A stretch of 64,000 nt of DNA from Cutaneotrichosporon cavernicola (lineage: Eukaryota > Basidiomycota > Tremellomycetes > Trichosporonales > Trichosporonaceae): NCBI RefSeq assembly GCF_030864355.1, contig NC_083395.1, forward strand, positions 992,001 through 1,056,000, read 5' to 3'. This document shows positions 12,657 to 22,865 of this stretch, piece by piece. Each line of letters begins with the position of its first letter. Positions within the stretch are counted from its first letter, which is position 1. Both the position numbers and the translations under genes were made by a program. The notes under the pieces were generated by a model, which worked only from the letters and a program-made list of their open reading frames with translations, searched no databases and was not told where the DNA came from.

Positions 12657-14036
12657 ATGGCCTCGAACACAAACGGTTGCCCAGTGGACAACGCCCCCGC
12701 TGACGACGAAACTCTCCGCGTACACTTCCTCGGGACTGGCACCTCAACCGCACTCCCTGTCGGGCCATGTCTGGCCGAGGTTGACAAACCATCCCGCGAC
12801 GTAGGCCTCTTCCTCGACGACTACAACGCCGCCCCCGAGGACAAGCGCACCCCTCACCAATGGGGAGGGTATGACCCCTCTGCCCAGTGGCCAGGGAGTG
12901 TACCGTGTGGCTCGTGCCGCGGGGCCGTCGACCCGCGCGTAAAGGACGGATGGAAGAACCGGCGAGGTAACCCGGCCGTCGTGCTGCGTAAGAAGCGCGG
13001 CGGGGAGTGGCGCAACGTCGTCGTCGACGTGGGAAAGACATTCCGCGAGCAGAGCTGCAAGCTGTTCCCGAGATGGGGTATCAAGCGCATCGATGCCGTG
13101 ATCATCACCCACGGGCACGCCGATGCGTATAACGGCCTCGACGACTTGCGTGAATGGTGCGGTCGGCAGGGCGGGCATATCCCAATCTATTGCTCGGCTC
13201 TTACGTTTGAGACCATCTCTGCGTCTTTCCCCTACCTCGTTGACAAGACCAAGGCGAGCGGCGGCGGCGACCTGCCGTCGCTCCACTTCCATATCCTCAA
13301 GGATGACACTACGCCGTTCGAGGTCGAGGGTATTACTGTTGCCCCATTACCTGGTAGGTCGAGCTTGCTGGTTCTGACACTTAAGCTGACCCCAGTTCAC
13401 CACGGGAGTTACTTCTCCGCCGCGCCACCTGCCGAACCCAGCAAGCCCGGTACGCCAATCAACGACGTTGGGCACCATGGCCCCAAGCCCACTGCCAGCA
13501 AGGAGCCGTTCATCTGCCTGGGCTTCGTGTTTGACTCGCGCCTGGTCTACCTGTCCGACCTGAACTCGGTACCAGACAAGACGTGGGACCTCATCAACGC
13601 TGCCGTGCCGAACAAGGCAGACAGTGTGCTTATCATGGACACTTTGTGGCCATGGCGCCCTCACCCGTCACACGTCTCTTTCCCGCAAGCGATGGACATC
13701 ACCCTCGGCATCAAACCTAAGGCGACCTACCTCCTGGGTATGACCCACCCCACGACCCATTACATCTGGGAGGAGGTTGGGCTCTCGATCCGCGACCAGC
13801 AGCGCCGCGACCCCGGGCACCAGGACACGGCGCTGGCCGACATGCTAATCAAACGTATCTGGGAGAGCGAGGACATGGCTCGCATTGCTGCCGACTTGAA
13901 GACGTGGGGTGGTCGCGTCGAGCCTGCGTGGGACGGACTCGCGATCGAGATGGGGCCGGGACGGTTGGAGCAACTCCCGATTGGCAAGGACGGGAGTGCT
14001 GGTGGCTGGGGAGTTGATCTTACGGCGTCACTTTAG
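12657..14036 (+). CDS. Metallo-beta-lactamase-fold hydrolase (PhnP/lactamase_B_2-like)
   Basis: The protein belongs to the MBL fold hydrolases that bind two metals and cleave phosphoester or related bonds; the substrate is unknown. The signature THGHAD (HxHxD) follows a strand ending VVVDVGKTF. Later blocks include VYLSDLNS (the conserved Asp), and LLGMTHPTTH with its late His. The N-terminal LGTGTSTALPVGPC motif is typical of the lactamase_B_2 group. The whole frame 12657-14036 is open, but 13354-13395 is a 42 nt intron by all signals (GTAGGT donor, GCTGACCCCAG end). Removing it gives 445 aa and a clean ...PLPVHHGS... junction. A similar uncharacterised hydrolase exists in fission yeast, from memory. 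Confidence 0.82.
   Translation: MASNTNGCPVDNAPADDETLRVHFLGTGTSTALPVGPCLAEVDKPSRDVGLFLDDYNAAPEDKRTPHQWGGYDPSAQWPGSVPCGSCRGAVDPRVKDGWKNRRGNPAVVLRKKRGGEWRNVVVDVGKTFREQSCKLFPRWGIKRIDAVIITHGHADAYNGLDDLREWCGRQGGHIPIYCSALTFETISASFPYLVDKTKASGGGDLPSLHFHILKDDTTPFEVEGITVAPLPGRSSLLVLTLKLTPVHHGSYFSAAPPAEPSKPGTPINDVGHHGPKPTASKEPFICLGFVFDSRLVYLSDLNSVPDKTWDLINAAVPNKADSVLIMDTLWPWRPHPSHVSFPQAMDITLGIKPKATYLLGMTHPTTHYIWEEVGLSIRDQQRRDPGHQDTALADMLIKRIWESEDMARIAADLKTWGGRVEPAWDGLAIEMGPGRLEQLPIGKDGSAGGWGVDLTASL
13354..13395 (+). other. In-frame 42 nt intron without stop codon (MBL gene)
   Basis: GTAGGT donor, GCTGAC branch box and CCCAG acceptor. Length 42 is a multiple of three and the frame stays open, so retention would insert 14 residues rather than truncate the protein. 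Confidence 0.7.
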
Positions 14037-14567
14037 CTCGGACCGCTCCAATCAGGCGCGTGTGCAGATTTGGCCGAGCTCCCTCAGCATCTTGCTGAGC
14101 TCGAGGTCGTGGTGCTGTTAGGAGCATAGTATGTAGAGCATATAGAGCATAGAACGGTAGAACTGACTTTGAGACTGGGACATGCATCTTTGGTATTGTA
14201 TTGGAGAGCCCAAGGGCCCAAGGAGTGATTTGAACCCGCCTTCTTCAGCATTAGGGGCCGATGTAATGATGGTAATGATAGTGACGTCAGGCGTCATTCC
14301 TACTGTTTTGGTTCCTTGATTCCACCCAAGCTCATTGCCAGCCATTTGAAGGAGTCAACCCACGCCACCCTACGCCACCCACGCAAGCAATCCCCCCAGC
14401 AGTCATCTTAAAGGAACCCCACCCGGAACCCCCCTCCCACCCCGTCGCGACCGCGCCTCCCTCCATCCAACGCATCACACAACTAACACATCGTCAGCGT
14501 AGTATCCTCATCCCCCTCTCATTGCCACACCCAACTCGTTTCATTCCTTTGAACCCATACACTCAAC
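14037..14567. promoter_or_regulatory. Intergenic, MBL hydrolase 3' side and PEP4 promoter
   Basis: No gene was seen. Near 14380-14470 the + strand turns C-rich, as expected of a 5' leader in this genome. Confidence 0.4.
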
Positions 14568-15983
<1,416 letters not shown>

Positions 15984-16800
15984 GCGAGCATGAGCCGTAG
16001 CGATGCCTGCCTCGTGTCTCAGTGCCACCCAGCGTTATCGGAAGTTTAGCAGACGTGTCCCCGCTCTAGAAGATGAGTGTGTGAGTGTGAACATCTGTTC
16101 CAAGTAGCAGTCTCGACGTTGCATGATGTAACAGTGTGCGAGACGGTCGGAGCTCTGGCAAAGTTGCCTGAATCGCAGCGATTTGTTGGGGAGACTAACG
16201 TCGATGGTGGTACAGTGATGTGTATTGCCCATAGCCTCTTGATTTGACGACCGATGTCGATGAAGACGATCCATGCCATGACTGGCTGAACCGAGAGAAC
16301 TATCCATCCGAAGGGAGAGCATCGCCAGCTCGACAGCGATCACCACCTCGTCGCCATCGTGATTAGTCGGACACGCCACTCGGTCTCTATGACTTGGAAT
16401 GGCGAGCTACCTGTGCAGTTGATCACTCGATGGCCAACAGAGTACTGTGTTGATAAGCAATCTATCCCGCCCCGATAATCACGACACGGCCCGTTAATCA
16501 CGACATGTAGGTGAGCACTGGGAGGTAAGGCTGTTGACATTTTCGGCATTCGGACCAAGATGGGAACAGATAGACGACGACATGGCGCCTCCACGCGATG
16601 CAGGCACACATGTCCTACTGTCTTGAAACTCGTCGAGTGGTCGTAAAGAGAACATGTAGATCCGACATTGCCGTGCCTCGCTTGGTAAGCGACAGCTCTA
16701 GGACGTGCTGATCGTCTACCGCGTCTATTTCTCCAGATCGTCATTATTACTGGACCGCGTGGGACATGATATACCGTGCCTCGGTTCATGGCCCCGCATG

Positions 16801-16827
16801 GGCCCAGCGGGCCCAGCCGGCCCAGCC
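16801..16827. repeat. GGCCCAGC(G/C) triplication
   Basis: Three adjacent 9 bp units GGCCCAGCG, GGCCCAGCC and GGCCCAGCC. Confidence 0.85.
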
Positions 16828-16970
16828 ACGCAAACTAGCAAACTAGTGTCTTTTGTGGAGCAAGCTAGGAACCGGCTATGAACGCGACTCGTGTCGCTGT
16901 CTGGGCCTCTGGGCCACGTTCAGTTGGTGTCGGCGTTCGGTTTGTTCCGCGCGATTCACGTGGTAGTCAG

Positions 16971-17012
16971 TGTGACTGGAAGAGTGTGACTGGAAGAGTG
17001 TGACTGGAAGAG
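16971..17012. repeat. Three tandem copies of TGTGACTGGAAGAG
   Basis: Exact 14 bp unit three times in a row; a partial fourth copy (GTGACTGG) follows at 17016-17023. Confidence 0.95.
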
Positions 17013-17976
17013 GTATGTGACTGGAGTATTCGCGGGGCCGCTCAGCCCAGACCACGCAGCCTAGCTGGTCTAATAGCCGGTGACGCTGGGCAGGCAACTG
17101 GGCAGCGTCGTAACGGAAGGCGCGACACCGACTTGCAATTGACATGGCTCGACGTAGCCTGAATGTTGCACCTGCGATTCAACATGAACATGACACCAGA
17201 GCTCGGCTCGCCTGGCTTCAGTCGGGTATACCAACGTCCTCACACAGTTCGGAATCCCATCATGAAACGCTAATCCATTCCCGCCGCTGCCGATTGACTG
17301 ACGCCATTCCAAAGATATGTTTGTCCCACGCCTCCCCTACTGCCCACTTGAACAGAGTCAATTGACCGGCGCTGGACCGACCCGGGACCGGGTAAGCGGG
17401 AAAACGAGCAAGATGACAGCCAACAAGAAGCACATGTCATCCAGCTGTCATGAATGAACAAGGCCATATGCTCCATTTCTTAGGGGTATCTCAGGGGTTC
17501 ATTTCCGCATCGGCACGTGTGATTGGAAAGTGTTTGGAGCGCTTTAACACCGCCCAGGTGGTCGTCCTGGGGCCCTTTGATCCCTTAGTCTTGGCAGCGG
17601 AAGATCACCGGCTGAGCCCCCCACATGTCCCTTCCCTTGACCCCACATTGCCCGGATCCAGTGACTACCAGGACTATCTTAGGATACTGTAACCATCATA
17701 CTCCACCATCAACTTCAGCTACCCCGCCAAGTAACTTCAAACAGCAGCTTATTCGTCTCTGGTGGATTGGTACAAGGGTACAAGGGCCCCGGACAAGGGC
17801 CCTCCGGGTCGGAAATGTCTGATGATAACCGAAACTGGCGCAACCTGGCAGCTGGGAAACGACCATGCCAGCCAAGCAGCCTACTCTGTATACGACCATA
17901 CGACAGACTGTTATAAGACTTTCCCATCAATGACTTTCCCATCACACTCATACTCACACTCGCACTCATCCTCACC

Positions 17977-19495
17977 ATGGGCGACTACTTGGACGACAGT
18001 AACCTTGCGAACAAGCAGCTCAAGGGCGACGACTTTACCGGCTCCTTCGACGACCTTGAGCTCGCCAGCGTCAACATCAAGGCTGTCATCCGCAAGTGGT
18101 AAGTCTGTCCAGAACACAAGTACTGGCACGTCGCTAACAACCAGTGATATTCGCATCATCCCCTGGGTGGCATTCCTCTACCTCCTTTCCTTCCTCGACC
18201 GCTCCAACATTGGAAATGCCAACATTTTCGGTCTCTCCAAGGATCTTGGGCTCGACTCCAACCAGTACGCGGCAGCACTGGCCTGCTTCTTCATCTTCTA
18301 CGTCCTGTTCGAGGTGCCAAGCAACATTGTTATGAAGGCCTGGAGGCCGTCAATGTGGATCCCCATCATCATGATTTCGTGGGGTATCGTGATGATTGGC
18401 ATGGGCTTTGTCCAGAACTTTGCCGGTCTCTTGGCCACCCGTATCCTTCTCGGTGTGACAGAGGCGGGTTTGTTCCCCGGTATCGCCTTCTTCCTTACCC
18501 AGTGGTACCGCCGCTTCGAGATTTCGTTCCGTGTGGCGCTCTTCTTCTCGGCTGCGACCATCGCCGGCGCCTTTGGTGGTCTTCTTGCCCGTCTCATCAA
18601 CCTCATGGACGGCGTGGGTGGTTACGAGGGCTGGCGCTGGATCTTCATCCTTGAGGGTGTCGCGACCGTCATCGCTGCCTTTGCGTCCTTCTGGTTAATG
18701 CACGACTACCCCGACACCGCAAAGTTCCTTACGCCCGCCGAGCGCAAGGTCCTGGTGGACCGCCTGCGCCTCGACAACGACGGCTGCTCGCACGCGTACA
18801 AGAAGCGTTTCATCCGGGATGCCATCCTCGACTGGAAGAGCTGGTTCTTTGGCGTCGCATTCTTCTCCGCCGTCGTCCCCCTCTACTGCTTCTCCCTCTT
18901 CTCGCCTACCATCATCAACCAACTCGGCTACACGGCCGGCAAGGCGCAGCTCATGTCCGTGCCGCCCTATGTCGCGGCGTCGTTCATGACCGTCTTTATG
19001 GGTTGGCTTTCGGACCGTCTCAAAGTGCGTTCGCCCTTTATCGTGTGTCTCGGTATCGTTGGTGCAATCGGGTATGGTCTCCTCCTGGCAAACATCTCCA
19101 CCGGCGTCTCCTACTTTGCCCTCTTCTTCGCCGCGTGTGGCATCTACCCAGCCTTCCCGATCCTCGTCGCGTGGGGCTCGAACAACTTTGGTGGTTCTCT
19201 CAAGAAGAGCGTCGCGACCGGCATCCTCATTTGCAGTGGTAACTCTGGCGGTGTTGTCTCCTCATTCCTCTTTCCCAAGGAGCACCAGCCGCGCTTCATG
19301 ATGGGCCACGGCGTTTGCGTCGGGTTCTCATGCCTCCTCTCCCTCTGCGGCGTCTTCTGGTGGACCTACGCCACTTACGCCAACAACAAGAAGACTGAGC
19401 GCAACGCCGCCCGTGGGCGCGAGTGGACCGCGGAGGAGAAGCTCGAGCTCGAGGACGAGGGCGACCACGTCGACTGGTTCTTCTACACTCGATAG
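17977..19495 (+). CDS. MFS transporter, anion:cation symporter (ACS/allantoate permease) family
   Basis: The protein is a plasma-membrane carrier for an organic anion or vitamin-like solute; the closest functional types in yeast are allantoate, nicotinate and related permeases. One 46 nt intron (18099-18144) leaves 490 aa. Family marks: LDRSNIGNANI in the first membrane segment region, VPSNIVMKAWRPSMWIP, RILLGVTEAGLFPG, a GWRWIFILEG block, then a central loop and a second bundle with FPILVAWGSNN. The C-terminal tail is charged (ending VDWFFYTR) and cytosolic. The start at 17977 (CACCATGG) is the first ATG giving the conserved frame. The substrate cannot be read from sequence; the long upstream region would fit regulated expression. 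Confidence 0.87.
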
Positions 19496-19689
19496 ATGGT
19501 TGGGACGAGAGGGTAGAAGTATAGGATCAGGGATTAGATGATATCCGATAGCTGAGCTCGTAATTGTATATATGCATACGGAGGTACACATGCCACGGTG
19601 CCACTTTCACCTCCACCTCCACTTCCACAGCCACACTGAAATCTCGGGTCACCTCATATCTCCTGCCTCCCTCTTCTCTCTCTCATCCC

Positions 19690-22384
19690 ATGTTCCGAGC
19701 GGTACACATCCTCCGGCCTGTTGCCACAACAGTGCGTCCATTGCCTCTTCGATGGCCATCTGTCCGCCGCTTCGGGGCAGTGGGAGCTGTCCGCTGCTCC
19801 TCCTCCACTCCTCAAGGCGAACATCCTGTGTCATTGCCTGTAAGGAGAGGTAGGCCACCCAAGCCCAAGACCGCGTCAACAGGAACACCAGAAGATGTCT
19901 CAGAGGCCAAACCTCGTCGGAGGAGTAAGGGCGCACCAGAACTACCGCCGCCCGTCGACCTTGCCTCCCCTCCCCAACCTCCCACCCCTCCACAAACTCC
20001 CTTCCCTCCACAGCCTCCCTCCCCTCCACAACCTCCCACCCCTCCACGACCTCCCACTCCTCCACAACCTCCCACTCCTCCACAACCTAGCACCCCTCCA
20101 CCTGTCACCCTCCGCCCCTACCAGACCGAAGCCATCTCCGCATGCCTCGATGCGCTGGCCCGTGGACGCCGGCGCATCGGTGTCTCCTCACCCACAGGTA
20201 GCGGGAAGACGACAATGTTCATGCACCTCATCCCGGCAGTGCCCGGTGTCGATGAGCTGAACGTCCAGCGGCCCCAGTCAGAGGGCTATGGGAGAGAGCA
20301 AGGTGGGACGGAGATGGCGGGTGCCGGGCCCGGGGAAGGCCAGACTCTCATCCTCGTCGGCTCTATTGAACTTGCGGAACAGGCGCGCGCTGTCGCACGC
20401 CGTCTCCTGCCCGACTGGAACGTCGAACTTGAGCAGGCAAAGCACGTCGCCTCGGGGTTTGCCGACATGTAAGTGACGTTCCGCACAGCTGACCTAATTG
20501 AAACTGACTAACAACAGTACCGTCGCGACATACCAGACGCTCTCGAACCCCGTGCGCCTACTCAAGTTCAACCCCGAGCGCTTCAAGCTCATCATTGTCG
20601 ACGAGGCGCATCACGCTGCCGCCAAGTCCTATCTCCGCCTACTTCACTACTTCAACGCGGGCGTGTCGCTACCACCAGACGTGGAGGCGTATGAGACGTG
20701 AGCAGCTTCAGCTCATGGAAGAGACAAATTGTTGACAGCAGGCTCGACGAAAGTCCGGATGTGCCCATCGTCGGGTTCTCCGCCACGTTTAGCAGGCATG
20801 ACACGCTCGCACTCTCGGCCGCCTTCGAGGAGATCGTATTTCATCGCGACGTCGGGGACATGCTGGAGGAAGGATGGTGCGTCTGCTGGAAGGAGCTCGT
20901 CACAGCTGACGACAGGCTGTCTCCCGTGAAGAGCACTGCCGTGTACGCCGACTTGCAGCTCGGCGATGTTGAGACGACCTCCACGGGCGAGTACGCAACC
21001 GCCTCGTTGGCCTCACACGTCAACACGCCCGCGGTCAACCTCCTCGTTGTGCGAACGTATCTCCATCGCGCAGGTATGTCAAGTTCATGCAGCTGTAGAC
21101 CAGCTGGCACTCACCCTTGGCGCCTCCCCTCCATAAGCTGACCTCAGCCGATCGGCGCTCGACCCTCGCGTTCGCTGTCAACCTTCAGCATGTGGCCGAC
21201 CTCGTTGCGGCGTTCCGAAACGCTGGCGTTGACGCCCGCAGCATTACCTCTACCATGCCGGCAGGAGCGCGGCGCGACGTCATGGAGTCGTTCCGGAAGG
21301 GAGAGTTCCCAGTGCTCGTCAACTGCGAGGTGCTCACGGAGGGCGCGGACGTGCCGGAGATCGACTGCGTTGTGCTTGCGCGACCGACGAGGAGCAAGAA
21401 CCTGCTGGCGCAGATGGTAAGCTGGGACGACGTGGCGCAGCTGAGACACCAGGTCGGGCGCGGACTTCGTCTTTCGCCTACGACAGGCAAGCAAGACTGC
21501 TATCTCATCGACATTGCAGACAACATCTCGCGGGCGAGCGGTATGATCGTCCTTCCGACTCTCTTCGGTCTCACGCACGAGGACGTGGCTGAGGAGCTGG
21601 CACTCGCGGATGCCAAGGCAGCAGAGAGGACGCCGTCTGCCCTTGCGGTCTCCGCTCCCACCAAGGTCCGGCTCGTGGATGTGTCTGACCCCTTTGCTCT
21701 CAAAGCGCCGAATCACGTACACATCCCCGCGCTGTCACAACTCGCGTGGTTTCACTGTGGCGGGGGCAAGTGTGTTCTCGAGCTCATGGGCGGTGGTCAC
21801 ATCACGATCGAGCCCATTGAGGAAAAGTGGAGTGTGAGTTTCACGCCAAAGCTGCCACGCATCGGCGGTGCGCCGCGCCGTGGCAGCCCATTTGGGCGTG
21901 TCCAACAACTCGCGTTCGCAGACGATGCAGACCGTGCGGTGCGCACAGCCGACGCATACGTCGAGCGTCGCCTAACGCGAAACACTTTGCGACAGTGAGT
22001 TCAGCTGAAGGGACTGCTAATAAAAGAATGAGCAAATACGCGCCGTGGCGCACACGCCCGGCGTCGGAGAAGCAGATCCAGATGCTGCTCAAGATCAAAG
22101 GCATCAAGGCCCAGGAGGGCGAGGGCGCGAGGATCATGATCGGTGGAACACCAATAGACGTGCAGTCGCTGACAGCCGGGCAGGTGAGTATCATTTTATC
22201 ATTGCAGCGGGAATACTGATACCAGGTCGCGGCCGTCCTCTGTGCCGCGCAACATGGCGGTTTGGGGACCAGGAAACGGGCCGAGGAGCGGGCCGCAGCT
22301 GCTGACGCCAAGGCGGCGAGGCGGGCCGAGAAGGAGCGTGCTGCAGCGGCGCGCAACCTGCGCCTGCCAGGAGAGGAGAGCTGA
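19690..22384 (+). CDS. IRC3: Mitochondrial DEAD/DEAH superfamily 2 helicase, Irc3-like
   Basis: A likely mitochondrial DNA helicase. Introns 20469-20517, 20698-20738, 21074-21147, 21417-21452, 21995-22026 and 22184-22225 leave 806 aa. The Arg-rich, acid-poor N terminus (MFRAVHILRPVATTVRPLPL) looks like a mitochondrial targeting sequence. A Pro-rich repeat of PPQPPTPP type follows. The helicase core has LRPYQTEAI, Walker A SPTGSGKTT, DEAH in VDEAHHAAAKSY, motif III GFSATF, and motif VI QMVGRGLR, the last formed only after removing the 36 nt intron 21417-21452. The C-terminal region (KYAPWRTRPASEKQIQMLLK) plus a Lys/Arg/Ala tail is accessory. A TATATA at about 19567 precedes the start. The gene is convergent with urease. 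Confidence 0.85.
19960..20110 (+). repeat. Proline-rich coding repeat (PPTPPQP)
   Basis: CCTCCCACTCCTCCACAA-like units repeat through the linker between the presumed targeting peptide and the helicase domain, giving Pro-Pro-Thr/Ser/Gln runs. Confidence 0.85.
21417..21452 (+). other. 36 nt stop-free 3n intron splitting helicase motif VI
   Basis: GTAAGC donor after CAGATG and CACCAG acceptor before GTCGGGCGC. Splicing restores QMVGRGLR; retention would insert 12 codons between M and V with no stop. Confidence 0.75.
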
Positions 22385-22865
22385 TGTTTGTTGATATTAT
22401 ATGTAGCATCTACATTGCATTGCATTACTTGGGGTAGGGAGTAGAGTCACGCTCACGCTGTGGCTCACTGACGCCTCTTTCCTCGGCGACTGCTACTAAG
22501 CACGGTTGGAGACGGGGTTGTCGTTGTCTGTTCTATTGGAGCCTCTCTGAAGACCGTTCTCTTACGATGTCTAAGGGAGGGTTCTGGTCTTTCGGGGGTT
22601 GACTACAGTACCGTGGGCCGAAGGACCACGTGATGAACAGCGCTGTGGCATAGTGGGGAAAGCTTACAGTGAGGAAACTGACGCAACCTGGTGTCTTGAT
22701 GAGTTGGAGCGCTGTTCAAAGTTATAAATGAACAGCGCTGAACCGATCTTGGATAAAAATCTCCATACCGCATGGTTCAGATTCCACAGCCCCACAACCA
22801 GCAGCTCACCACGGACAACGACCACGATACATTCCGATTTCCAATCCTTACATTATCCACACCGG
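22385..22865. other. Convergent intergenic region, IRC3 / URE1, with an inverted repeat
   Basis: Both flanking genes end here. TGAACAGCGCT occurs at 22634-22644 and 22729-22739, and inverted at 22708-22718. The last two form an 11 bp perfect hairpin stem around a 10 nt AT-rich loop. No gene was found. Confidence 0.5.
22708..22739. repeat. 11 bp inverted repeat (hairpin) between convergent genes
   Basis: AGCGCTGTTCA (22708-22718), loop 22719-22728, TGAACAGCGCT (22729-22739). Arms are perfect reverse complements. Confidence 0.95.

Larger units (their letters stand above)
15984..17976. other. 2 kb intergenic region with short tandem repeats
   Basis: No convincing coding exon on either strand. 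It holds a GGCCCAGC-type triplication (16801-16827) and three exact copies of a 14 bp unit (16971-17012). A TTATAAGA element at 17911-17918 lies about 60 bp upstream of the transporter ATG and is a candidate TATA box. Confidence 0.5.

Noticed and set aside
14205..14260. tRNA-like T-loop text (GGTTCAAATCA on the minus strand)
   Set aside because: No matching T-stem, acceptor stem or anticodon arm could be folded around it.
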